Shown here in pieces: positions 25,869 through 34,038 of a DNA stretch of 64,000 nt. The stretch spans positions 124,001 through 188,000 of the forward strand of contig CACZBS010000002.1 in assembly GCA_902779455.1 (NCBI GenBank), given 5' to 3'. Both the position numbers and the translations under genes were made by a program. The notes beneath the pieces were generated by a model. The model had not been told where the DNA came from. It was given only the letters and a program-made list of their open reading frames with translations, and did not search any database. Numbering within the stretch: position 1 is the stretch's first letter; every line of letters starts with the position of its first letter. This stretch comes from an uncultured Prevotellaceae bacterium. Its GTDB lineage: Bacteria; Bacteroidota; Bacteroidia; Bacteroidales; Bacteroidaceae.

Positions 25869-28316
25869 TTATCTAAGTTCTGCACCCAATTGCTTCTTCA
25901 ATTGAGCGATGAGTTTTTGCATGACGGCATCAATCTGCTTGTCGTTCATCGTGCGTTCCGTGTCCTGAAGGATGAAGTTGACGGCATACGACTTTTTGCC
26001 GGCAGGCAGTTTGTCGCCCTCATAGACATCGAAGAGTTCCACCTTCTTGAGCAGTTTCTTCTCCGACTGGCGGGCTATCTGCTCAATCTGTGCAAACTCA
26101 ACGCTGGTGTCGACCAGCAGAGCCAGGTCGCGGCTGACGGCAGGTTGCTTCGATATCTCGCTATACAGCACCTGATTCTTCTTCGTGGCCTTCATCAGTT
26201 GCGTCCAGTTCAACTCAGCGAAATAGACGGGCTGCAGCAAATCGAACTTCTTTAGTACCTGCTTAGCGATAATGCCCATCTCAATGAGCTTCTTGCCGCC
26301 ACGATTCTCGACAACGACGCCCGCAGAGAAGAGCGGGTTGTCCGTCTTCTTCGTTACAGTAGCACCTTGCTTAAGTCCGATACGGCTGAGAATATTCTGG
26401 ACATAGGCGCTCAGTTCGAAATAGCTTGAGTCCTCATTAGGATGTGCCCACGAGCCTTCCACGCGTTTGCCCGTCACCCAGAGGCCGAGGTAGTTCTCCT
26501 CCTTATAGGCCTGCATGGGGTTGTCGTCGCTCTGCTTCTCCGGATCGAAGAAATAGCAATTTCCGAACTCGAAGAAACGGAGGTTGGGCGACTTACGCTT
26601 CACATTATATTCCACGCTTTCCAGTCCGCCATAGAGCAGGGTCTGGCGCATCACGCCCAAGTCTTGCGAAAGGGGATTCATGATACGCACGACATCCTGA
26701 CGGTCGCCATAGTAAGCCGACTTCGTCAGCGAGTTGTTCAGTATCTCATTAAATCCTGCTCCGACAAGCTGTTCGCTGACAAGGTTCTGTAGTTTGTGCT
26801 TGCGGTCCTCGTCGGCCTTGATGACCAGACTCGACTTGAGCTGGGTGGGAATCTCCACATTATTATATCCATGGATACGGAGAATGTCCTCCACGACGTC
26901 GCAAGGACGCGTGACGTCGACACGATAGGCAGGCACGTCGAGCACCAGCCCGTCGGCCGTCTCGCTGACCACCTTCATCTCCAGCGTCTCACAGATGCTC
27001 TTGATGGTATCAGCCGGGATATCCTTGCCGATGAGGCTGTTGACATAGGCATAGGCCAGCTCCACACGCGGATCCTCGATCCGTTCAGGATAGACGTCGC
27101 AGATGTCCATCGACACCTTGCCGCCAGCCAGCTGCTGACAGAGCAGGGCTGCCTGCTTCAGGGCATAGATGACGCCGTTGGGGTCGATACCGCGCTCAAA
27201 GCGGAACGACGCGTCTGTCGACAAACCATGACGGCGGGCCGACTTGCGAATCCAGGTGGGATGGAAGTAGGCACTTTCCAGTACCACGTTGCGCGTGGTC
27301 TCATAAGTACCGCTGCCCTTACCGCCGAAGACGCCTGCGATGCACATGGGCTCCTCTGCGTTGCAGATGGCCAGGTCGCGATCGCTCAGCTTGTGCTCAA
27401 GACCGTCAAGCGTGACGAAGGGCGTGCCCTCGGGCATGGTTTTGACGACAATCTTGTGACCCTTCACCATATCGGCATCGAAGCAGTGAAGCGGCTGACC
27501 ATAGGCATGCATCACGTAGTTGGTGATGTCCACAATATTATTAATAGGACGGAGTCCGATCGTATTCAGCTTCGTCTTCAGCCATTCGGGCGACTCCTTC
27601 ACCTCGCAGTCCGTCAAGCTGACGCAGGCGTAGCGCTTGCAGGCTTCCGTGTTCTCAATGACCACCTCGATGGGCAGGTCATGGTTGTCCACATGGAATG
27701 TCTCGTCTGTCGGACGGTGCAGGCTGGTCTGATAGCCATTACGCTTCAGCCAGGCATAGAGATCGCGGGCCACTCCCCAATGGGACAGGGCGTCAGCACG
27801 GTTGGCCGTGATGTCAACCTCAATGAGCCAGTCGCTCTCCAAATGGAAGAATTCAGCGGCAGGCGTGCCAACCACGGCATCCTCAGGAAGGACCATGATG
27901 CCGTCGTGGCTCGTGCCCACGCCGATTTCGTCCTCAGCGCAAATCATTCCGCACGACTCGACGCCGCGAAGCTTCGACTTCTTGATTACAAATTCCTTGT
28001 CGCCATCGTAGAGCACGCAACCAAGGTCGGCCACGATGACTTTCTGACCTGCAGCCACATTGGGCGCACCGCAGACAATCTGCGAGGGCGCACCCTTGCC
28101 AAGGTCAACTGTTGTCACATGCAGGTGATCGCTGTCCGGATGGGCCTCGCACGTCAGCACCTGTCCGACGTAAAGTCCCTTCAGACCGCCACGTATCGAC
28201 TGCACTTCTTCAAGGGCATCCACTTCGAGTCCCGTAGAGGTCAGTGCATCGCACACCTCCTGCGGCGAAAGGTCGAAGTCGACGTATTCCTTCAGCCATT
28301 TATAAGAAATGTTCAT
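25869..28316 (-). CDS. pheT: Phenylalanine--tRNA ligase beta subunit
   Basis: 815 residues from MNISYKWLKEYVDFDLSPQE. In order: N-terminal helix, tRNA-binding OB fold (~40-150, with VDITANRADALSHWGVARD after it), B3/B4 editing domain (NIVDITNYVMHAYGQPLH, with FVTLDG), B5 domain, catalytic-like core, and C-terminal FDX-ACB anticodon-binding domain (YSEISKQPAVSRDLALLVD). An open frame continues 78 codons upstream, but through the promoter and repeat array 2, so it is not coding. pheS is not nearby. yebC and the TSCPD gene follow in one operon. Confidence 0.98.
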   Translation of the reverse strand: MNISYKWLKEYVDFDLSPQEVCDALTSTGLEVDALEEVQSIRGGLKGLYVGQVLTCEAHPDSDHLHVTTVDLGKGAPSQIVCGAPNVAAGQKVIVADLGCVLYDGDKEFVIKKSKLRGVESCGMICAEDEIGVGTSHDGIMVLPEDAVVGTPAAEFFHLESDWLIEVDITANRADALSHWGVARDLYAWLKRNGYQTSLHRPTDETFHVDNHDLPIEVVIENTEACKRYACVSLTDCEVKESPEWLKTKLNTIGLRPINNIVDITNYVMHAYGQPLHCFDADMVKGHKIVVKTMPEGTPFVTLDGLEHKLSDRDLAICNAEEPMCIAGVFGGKGSGTYETTRNVVLESAYFHPTWIRKSARRHGLSTDASFRFERGIDPNGVIYALKQAALLCQQLAGGKVSMDICDVYPERIEDPRVELAYAYVNSLIGKDIPADTIKSICETLEMKVVSETADGLVLDVPAYRVDVTRPCDVVEDILRIHGYNNVEIPTQLKSSLVIKADEDRKHKLQNLVSEQLVGAGFNEILNNSLTKSAYYGDRQDVVRIMNPLSQDLGVMRQTLLYGGLESVEYNVKRKSPNLRFFEFGNCYFFDPEKQSDDNPMQAYKEENYLGLWVTGKRVEGSWAHPNEDSSYFELSAYVQNILSRIGLKQGATVTKKTDNPLFSAGVVVENRGGKKLIEMGIIAKQVLKKFDLLQPVYFAELNWTQLMKATKKNQVLYSEISKQPAVSRDLALLVDTSVEFAQIEQIARQSEKKLLKKVELFDVYEGDKLPAGKKSYAVNFILQDTERTMNDKQIDAVMQKLIAQLKKQLGAELR

Positions 28317-28350
28317 CCTAAAACTATAGTTAAAAATTCGAATTCGGCTG

Positions 28351-28358
28351 CAAAGGTA
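28351..28358 (-). promoter_or_regulatory. pheT promoter, -7 box TACCTTTG
   Basis: TACCTTTGCA on the minus strand, 34 nt before the pheT ATG. Confidence 0.72.
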
Positions 28359-28412
28359 ATACTTTTTTCGGAAAGCGCCAAAACTTTGCAAAGGATTCTG
28401 ACATGCCTTTGG

Positions 28413-28515
28413 CAAAGTGGCCCTTTGAGGTTGACAAAGCGGCACTTTGACCACTTCAAAGCGGTACTTTGAGCACCTCAAAGCGGCACTTTGACCATCT
28501 TGAAGCGGCACTTTG
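28413..28515. repeat. Array 2 of the 22-bp-period palindromic repeat (five units, best preserved)
   Basis: Units begin at 28413, 28435, 28457, 28479 and 28501: CAAAGTGGCCCTTTG, CAAAGCGGCACTTTG, CAAAGCGGTACTTTG, CAAAGCGGCACTTTG and TGAAGCGGCACTTTG. The spacers AGGTTGA, ACCACTT, AGCACCT and ACCATCT are all 7 nt, so the period is exactly 22. The 15-mers are palindromic in their 5-nt arms and near-palindromic in the centre. This locus defines the consensus CAAAG-YGGYA-CTTTG. Confidence 0.92.
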
Positions 28516-28592
28516 TCTGAAGAAAGCAGCCTGCCTTTGGATTTTAACATTTTTAATCGCTCCGAATGTTCTTTGGTTTAATTTATTTTGTG

Positions 28593-28600
28593 TAACTTTG
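28593..28600 (+). promoter_or_regulatory. uxuA promoter, -7 box TAACTTTG with TTTG at 28572
   Basis: TAACTTTG with an upstream TTTG (28572-28575), 17 nt apart, 39 nt before ATG 28640. No operator could be identified with confidence. Confidence 0.7.
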
Positions 28601-28639
28601 CCGTCTGAAACAATCAACCCGTTAAAAGAGAACAATCAA

Positions 28640-29893
28640 ATGGAAAGAACATGGAGATGGTTTGGCAAGAAGGATAAAATCACACTTGCCATGCTGAGAC
28701 AAATCGGAGTCGAGGGCATCGTCACCGCTCTGCACGACGTGCCGCTGGGACAAGTGTGGACGCGCGAAAAAATCCACGAACTGCGTGAATATATCGAGAG
28801 TTATGGCATGCTATGGAGCGTCGTGGAGAGTCTGCCCGTCGTGGAGACCATCAAGTACGGAGGGCCAGACCGCGATCAACAGATTGAGGTCTACAAGGAA
28901 AGCCTGCGCAACCTTGCCGCCGAGGGCATCCACTGCATCTGCTACAACTTCATGCCCGTGCTCGACTGGGCCCGCACCGACCTGATGCACCTCAATCCAA
29001 ACGGTGCATCCAACCTCTACTTCAACTATGCCGAGTTCGCCTACTTCGACATTTACATTCTCAAGCGTGAAGGCGCACGCGAGGAATGGGCCGCCTTCAA
29101 GTTCCCTGAGGGCTGGGGCAAGGGCCGCAACGTACTGGCCGAATGTGACGAGCTGGCCAAGACAATGACCCCAGAGAAAGACCACAAGCTGGTGGAGAAC
29201 ATCGTCATCAAGACGCAAGGCTTCGTCTCAGGCAACTTCTCTGAGAACGACGAGGCCCCCATACAGAAGTTCCGCGAATTCCTCGAGCTATATAAAGGCA
29301 TCGACAAGAAGCAGTTACGCGAAAACATGAAATACTTCCTCGAAGCTATCATGCCTACGTGCGACGAGTGCGGAATGAACATGTGTGTCCATCCTGACGA
29401 TCCCCCCATTGAGATTCTTGGCCTGCCGCGCATCGTCCGCACGGAGGAGGACATCCAGTGGTTCCTCGACGCTGTGCCGAACCGCCATAACGGTCTGACG
29501 TTCTGCGCAGGAAGCCTCTCTGCCGGAGCATATAATAATGTGGTGGAGCTGGCCCGCAAGTTCGCTTCGCGCACCCACTTCGTACACCTCCGCTCGTGCC
29601 ACATCTTCCCCAACGGCGACTTCACTGAGGCTTCGCATCTGGGTGGTCGGGCCGACCTCATCGAGCTCTGCCGCATCTTCGAGAAGGAGAATCCGCATCT
29701 CCCCATGCGCGTCGACCATGGAATGACTTTCAACGACGCCCCTGGCGGCATCATGGACGAGTCGAGCCATGGCCACAATGCCGGCTACACCCTACTCGGC
29801 CGCATGTTCGCTCTCGGACAGGTGCAGGGCATCTTGGCCACCGTCGACCGCGAACTCGGCATCGAATACAAACAACCAGGATTCTTTGATTAA
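28640..29893 (+). CDS. uxuA: Mannonate dehydratase
   Basis: UxuA dehydrates D-mannonate to 2-keto-3-deoxygluconate in glucuronate breakdown. 417 residues from MERTWRWFGKKDKITLAMLR; HDVPLGQVW near the start, CDECGMNMCVHPDDPP near 250 with metal-binding Cys/His, and RVDHGMTFNDAPGG near 360 match the family. An open frame runs 57 codons further upstream, but through repeat array 2 and the promoter, so ATG 28640 was used. A fructuronate reductase gene follows after 16 nt. Confidence 0.96.
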   Translation: MERTWRWFGKKDKITLAMLRQIGVEGIVTALHDVPLGQVWTREKIHELREYIESYGMLWSVVESLPVVETIKYGGPDRDQQIEVYKESLRNLAAEGIHCICYNFMPVLDWARTDLMHLNPNGASNLYFNYAEFAYFDIYILKREGAREEWAAFKFPEGWGKGRNVLAECDELAKTMTPEKDHKLVENIVIKTQGFVSGNFSENDEAPIQKFREFLELYKGIDKKQLRENMKYFLEAIMPTCDECGMNMCVHPDDPPIEILGLPRIVRTEEDIQWFLDAVPNRHNGLTFCAGSLSAGAYNNVVELARKFASRTHFVHLRSCHIFPNGDFTEASHLGGRADLIELCRIFEKENPHLPMRVDHGMTFNDAPGGIMDESSHGHNAGYTLLGRMFALGQVQGILATVDRELGIEYKQPGFFD

Positions 29894-29909
29894 TTCATAG
29901 TTCATCGAT

Positions 29910-31496
29910 ATGAAACTGACTGACATACTGAGCGGACAGCTGAACACCGCAGAATGGGAGCAGAAAGGCTACGAGCTCCCTAAGTTTGACATCAAGGCCT
30001 TGCGCGAGAAGACCCGCAAGGAGCCCACATGGGTACACTTCGGAGGCGGCAACATCTTCCGTGCATTCCCTGCCGCCATCCTGAACGAGGCACTTAACAC
30101 TGGCAAATACGACCGTGGCGTCATCGTGGCGGAGACCTTCGACTACGAGGTTATCGACAAAGCCTATGCCCCCTACGACAATCTGTCGCTGGCCGTGTCG
30201 CTCTGCTCCGACGGCAATATTGAGAAGAAAGTCATAGCCTCCGTCACAGAGGCATTAAAGGCTGACTATCAGTTTGATGACTGGAAACGCCTCATTGAAA
30301 TCTTCAAGAGTCCTACGCTCCAAATGATCTCCTTCACCATCACAGAGAAAGGCTACACATTCAATGAAGCAGACCTCGCTCGCGGACTGAAGCCCGTCTT
30401 CGCCATGGGCAAGGTGACGGCCCTGCTGCTGGAGCGCTACGAAGCCGGACAGCTGCCACTCACCGTCCAGTCGATGGACAACTGCTCACACAACGGCGAC
30501 CGAGTGAAGGCTGGCGTCATGGCCTACGCTGAGCGCTGGCTGAAGGACGGCCTCGTCACACAGGGCTTTGTAGATTATCTGAAGGATGAAACGAAGGTGA
30601 CCTTCCCATGGTCTATGATCGACAAGATCACGCCCCGTCCGCACCAGAAAGTGAAAGAGATGCTTGAGGCCGACGGCTTCGAGGACAACAACTATATTGA
30701 AACGGAACGCCACACGTTTACGGCTCCGTTCGTCAATGCCGAGGAAGTGCAGTATCTCGTCATCGAGGACCACTACACCAACGGACGTCCCCCACTCCAT
30801 CTTGGCGGCGCCCTCTATACTACACGCGAGACAGTCGACAAGGTCGAGACGATGAAGGTGACCACATGCCTCAATCCGCTCCACACGGCCATGTCCATCT
30901 ATGGCTGCATGCTCGGCTATACGCTCATCTCTGCCGAGATGAAGGACGAAGACTTGCGTCCGTTTGTCCAAAAGATCGGCTACATAGAAGCGATGCCCGT
31001 GGTCACTGACCCAGGCATCCTTAACCCCTACGAATTCATTGGCGCCGTCATCAACCGCCGTCTGCCGAATCCCTTCATGCCGGATGCTCCTCAGCGCATA
31101 GCCATGGACACCTCGCAGAAGCTGCCTATCCGCTTCGGCGAGACAATCAAGAAATATATCGCCCGCGGCCTCGACATGGACAATCTCGTGCTCATACCCC
31201 TCACGCTGGCAGGCTATGCACGCTATCTGAAAGGCATCGACGACGAGGGACGCCCCTTTGAGCCGTCGCCAGATCCCATGCTTGCTGAACTCCAGGCCAT
31301 CGTTGCCCCGTTGGAGCTGGGCCGGCCCGACCAGGATTTCTCATGCCTCCGCAAGCTATACAGCCGCAAGGACATCTTCGGCCTCGACCTCTATGAGGCC
31401 GGTCTGGGCGATGTGATTGAAAGGATGGTATGCGAACTGTATGCAGGTCCGGGTGCCGTCCGTCGGACGCTCCATAAGTACGTCATGGCCCGCTAA
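29910..31496 (+). CDS. uxuB: Mannitol dehydrogenase family protein, probable fructuronate reductase
   Basis: A 528-residue long-chain polyol dehydrogenase. VHFGGGNIFRAFPAAILNEA is the N-terminal nucleotide-binding motif; later PWSMIDKITPRPH, and TCLNPLHTAMSIYGCMLGY with the conserved catalytic-region residues. Located directly after uxuA, it most likely reduces D-fructuronate to D-mannonate with NADH. Proteins of this family also act on mannitol or other uronates, so the substrate rests on context. Confidence 0.88.
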   Translation: MKLTDILSGQLNTAEWEQKGYELPKFDIKALREKTRKEPTWVHFGGGNIFRAFPAAILNEALNTGKYDRGVIVAETFDYEVIDKAYAPYDNLSLAVSLCSDGNIEKKVIASVTEALKADYQFDDWKRLIEIFKSPTLQMISFTITEKGYTFNEADLARGLKPVFAMGKVTALLLERYEAGQLPLTVQSMDNCSHNGDRVKAGVMAYAERWLKDGLVTQGFVDYLKDETKVTFPWSMIDKITPRPHQKVKEMLEADGFEDNNYIETERHTFTAPFVNAEEVQYLVIEDHYTNGRPPLHLGGALYTTRETVDKVETMKVTTCLNPLHTAMSIYGCMLGYTLISAEMKDEDLRPFVQKIGYIEAMPVVTDPGILNPYEFIGAVINRRLPNPFMPDAPQRIAMDTSQKLPIRFGETIKKYIARGLDMDNLVLIPLTLAGYARYLKGIDDEGRPFEPSPDPMLAELQAIVAPLELGRPDQDFSCLRKLYSRKDIFGLDLYEAGLGDVIERMVCELYAGPGAVRRTLHKYVMAR

Positions 31497-31567
31497 TTCC
31501 GCAAACCTTTACGCGTTATTTTTACGACTTAATAAGACGAATATTTGGTCAATTAAAAAAAAATGTG

Positions 31568-31575
31568 TAACTTTG
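31568..31575 (+). promoter_or_regulatory. uxaB promoter, -7 box TAACTTTG with TTTG at 31544
   Basis: TTTG (31544-31547) and TAACTTTG separated by 20 nt, a textbook Bacteroidetes promoter, 37 nt before the uxaB ATG. It shows that uxaB can be expressed separately from uxuA-uxuB. Confidence 0.75.
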
Positions 31576-31612
31576 CCGAAACTTAAAACGAACTAATTTA
31601 TAAAGCAAACAA

Positions 31613-33052
31613 ATGAAACCACTAAACAAACATTTCGCACCTAAGAGTGTGGCACCTGAGAAGGTCATTCAGTTCGGCGAAGGCAACTTCCTCCGCGCAT
31701 TCGTAGATTGGATCATCTGGCACATGAACCAGAAAACCGACTTCAACGGCTCGGTCGTCATTGTGCAGCCCCTTGCTCAGGGCATGATCGAATGGCTCAA
31801 CGGACAGGACTGCCTCTACCACGTCAACCTTCAGGGACGTGAAAACGGCAAGCCCGTCAACACGCTGGAGCGCATCGACTGCATCAGCCGCTGCCTGAAC
31901 CCCTACTCACAGAACGACGCCTTCATGGCACTGGCTGACCAGCCCGAGATCCGCTTCGTCATCTCGAACACCACTGAGGCCGGCATTGCCTTCGATCCCG
32001 CATGCAAGCTCGAGGACAAGCCCGCAAGCAGCTACCCCGGCAAGCTCGTCCAGCTGCTCTATCGCCGCTGGCAGACTTTTGAGGGCGACCCCACCAAGGG
32101 ACTGATTATATTCCCCTGCGAGCTCATCTTCCTCAATGGCCATGTGCTGAAGGACTGCATCCGCAAGTATATCGACCTGTGGCAGTTGCCTGAGGCCTTC
32201 CGTCAGTGGTTCGAGACCAGCTGCGGCGTCTATGCCACACTCGTCGACCGTATCGTGCCGGGCTTCCCCCGCAAGGAGATCGCCCAGATTCAGGAGAAGA
32301 TTTCGTATCGCGACAACCTCGTTGTTCAGGCAGAGAACTTCCACCTCTGGGTCATCGAGGCTCCGAAGGAAGTAGCACGCGAGTTCCCTGCCGACAAGGC
32401 TGGTCTGCATGTTCTCTTTGTCCCCTCTGAAGAGCCCTACCACAAGCGCAAGGTGACGCTGCTCAATGGTCCCCACACGGTGCTCTCGCCCGTGGCTTAT
32501 CTCAGCGGCGTCAATATCGTTCGCGACGCCTGCCAGCATGAAGTCATCGGCAAGTATATCCACAAGGTGCAGTTCGACGAGCTCATGCAGACGCTCGACC
32601 TGCCTATTGAGGAGCTTGAAAAGTTTGCAAACGACGTGCTTGAGCGGTTTGACAATCCATTCGTCGATCACCAGGTGACGAGCATCATGCTCAACTCCTT
32701 CCCCAAGTTCCAGGCTCGTGACCTGCCTGGTGTGAAGACTTATCTGGAGCGTCGTGGCGAACTGCCAAAGGGCCTCGTCTTCGGCTTGGCTGCTATTATC
32801 ACCTATTATAAGGGTGGCAAGCGTTTTGACGGTGCCGACATTACGCCCAACGATGATCCCAAGATCATGCAGCTCCTTGCCGACCTCTGGGCTACTGGAG
32901 ACACGCAGAAGGTGACAGACGGCGTACTCTCAGCTGAGTTCATCTGGCAGGAGGACCTCAACAAGGTGAAGGGGCTCAATGCGCTCGTCAAGCAATACCT
33001 CGACCTCATTCAGGACAAGGGCATGCTCGAAGCTGTTAAGACGATTCTTTGA
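31613..33052 (+). CDS. uxaB: Tagaturonate reductase (altronate oxidoreductase)
   Basis: 479 residues of the mannitol dehydrogenase superfamily, of the UxaB type: VIQFGEGNFLRAFVDWIIWH at the N-terminus, FVISNTTEAGIAFD near 110, FPCELIFLNGHVLKDCI near 170 and KRKVTLLNGPHTVLSPVAYL near 280. It reduces D-tagaturonate to D-altronate in galacturonate catabolism. With uxuA-uxuB beside it, both hexuronate branches are represented; the isomerase UxaC and the altronate dehydratase UxaA are not in the window. Confidence 0.92.
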   Translation: MKPLNKHFAPKSVAPEKVIQFGEGNFLRAFVDWIIWHMNQKTDFNGSVVIVQPLAQGMIEWLNGQDCLYHVNLQGRENGKPVNTLERIDCISRCLNPYSQNDAFMALADQPEIRFVISNTTEAGIAFDPACKLEDKPASSYPGKLVQLLYRRWQTFEGDPTKGLIIFPCELIFLNGHVLKDCIRKYIDLWQLPEAFRQWFETSCGVYATLVDRIVPGFPRKEIAQIQEKISYRDNLVVQAENFHLWVIEAPKEVAREFPADKAGLHVLFVPSEEPYHKRKVTLLNGPHTVLSPVAYLSGVNIVRDACQHEVIGKYIHKVQFDELMQTLDLPIEELEKFANDVLERFDNPFVDHQVTSIMLNSFPKFQARDLPGVKTYLERRGELPKGLVFGLAAIITYYKGGKRFDGADITPNDDPKIMQLLADLWATGDTQKVTDGVLSAEFIWQEDLNKVKGLNALVKQYLDLIQDKGMLEAVKTIL

Positions 33053-33069
33053 TTAGATAAGTTTTGATA

Positions 33070-33120
33070 AAAAATGAAAGATATGATTAGTCGTGAATTA
33101 ATCATATCTTTCATTTTTTT
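33070..33120. terminator. Bidirectional terminator between uxaB and the GH25 gene
   Basis: A 20-bp AT-rich stem (33070-33089 with 33099-33118) with a 9-nt loop, ending in TTTTTTT on the plus strand and flanked by A runs that give T runs on the minus strand. Confidence 0.85.
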
Positions 33121-33132
33121 GATCCCTATGAA

Positions 33133-34026
33133 TTACTCCTCATTGTTTCTGTAGGCATCTACGCCTATGCTTTCCTGACTTCCGATCGTCAGCTGTCGTA
33201 GGTCATAATAGGAACCGTTGTAGATGTTGAAGTCAACATCGCCCTTAATGCCGGGCAGACGACCAACGTCGGTGTGCTGCCAGAACTTCCATGGTCCTTT
33301 ATAGGCAACGCTATCGACGTAGTAGTGCGCAATCCAGTAGGGGTACTGATTGAAGATGGTGTCGTTCAGATACGCCATCTTAAACTTATAATAGGTATAG
33401 AGGATAGGTTTCACCTGATAGTGTGCTTCCACACGGTTGAGCCACTCCAGGATACTACTCTTGAATTCCGTATCGGTCTGGTCTTTCGGCTTCTGTTCGA
33501 CATCGAGCACAGGGGGAAGGTCGCCCTTGATCAACTTCACCTGTCGGATGAAGTGTTCTGCCTGCTCCTTAGCCGAGGATTGCGTACTATAGAAATGGTA
33601 CGCGCCGCGCGTGAACCCATACTCATGGGCTTGCTGGAAATTGTATTCAAACTTAGGATCGATGCGGTTGGAGCCCTCCGTAGCCTTAATCATTACAAAA
33701 CGTATGGGACATTCGTCGATTGTGCCGCGATTGCGGAGCAGTTCCCAGTCGATGTTGCCCTGATAGTGGGAGATGTCAATGCCATGGATGTCGTAGCCTT
33801 CAGGATAATTGACGTCGCCAAAGAGGGCCTTCCATCGCAGTCCGTAAGGGGATACAAAGAAATAATAGAAAGCCCAGACATACAGAGCAGCTATTGCTAC
33901 GCCGCCCAACCACCATGCCCAGCCTGGCAGATGACGACGTAGCCACGCGAACCATGTGGTTTTCTGTCGCTTGGTTCGCGTGGCTTTACGTTTTGCTTTT
34001 GTTTTCTTCTTTTGTACGGAAGGCAT
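33133..34026 (-). CDS. GH25 lysozyme-type muramidase, membrane-anchored
   Basis: 297 residues: a lysine-rich cytoplasmic N-terminus (~1-33), one transmembrane helix (WAWWLGGVAIAALYVWAFYYF, ~36-57), then a GH25 domain. GIDISHYQGNIDW carries the first catalytic-region aspartate, FVMIKATEGSN follows, and PPVLDVEQKP holds the DxE catalytic pair. GH25 enzymes cleave the MurNAc-GlcNAc bond of peptidoglycan. The type II anchor would place the domain in the periplasm. It follows pfp by 12 nt, probably on one transcript. Confidence 0.9.
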   Translation of the reverse strand: MPSVQKKKTKAKRKATRTKRQKTTWFAWLRRHLPGWAWWLGGVAIAALYVWAFYYFFVSPYGLRWKALFGDVNYPEGYDIHGIDISHYQGNIDWELLRNRGTIDECPIRFVMIKATEGSNRIDPKFEYNFQQAHEYGFTRGAYHFYSTQSSAKEQAEHFIRQVKLIKGDLPPVLDVEQKPKDQTDTEFKSSILEWLNRVEAHYQVKPILYTYYKFKMAYLNDTIFNQYPYWIAHYYVDSVAYKGPWKFWQHTDVGRLPGIKGDVDFNIYNGSYYDLRQLTIGSQESIGVDAYRNNEE

Positions 34027-34038
34027 TCAGAGAAATGC

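Larger units (their letters stand above)
28317..28639. other. 323-nt divergent intergenic region between pheT and uxuA
   Basis: The gap contains the pheT promoter, repeat array 2 roughly in the centre, and the uxuA promoter. The array is 54 nt from the pheT -7 box and about 56 nt from the uxuA -33 TTTG. Both flanking open frames can be extended into it, but only through repeats, so these extensions are rejected as coding. Confidence 0.8.

Noticed and set aside
26796-28472. 558-codon open frame opposite pheT
   Set aside because: It is the complement of a certain gene, with no promoter and no recognisable domain; long antisense frames are common in GC-rich coding DNA.
28413-28515. The repeat arrays as CRISPR arrays
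   Set aside because: Units are 15 nt with 7-nt spacers, far shorter than CRISPR repeats and spacers; units vary within an array; no cas gene is in the window.
28317-28550. N-terminal extension of pheT by 78 codons
   Set aside because: The extension is encoded by the promoter and repeat array 2; the conserved PheT start MNISYKWLKEY is at 28316.
28469-28639. N-terminal extension of uxuA by 57 codons
   Set aside because: It runs through the repeat array and the uxuA promoter; the family start is MERTWRWFG at 28640.
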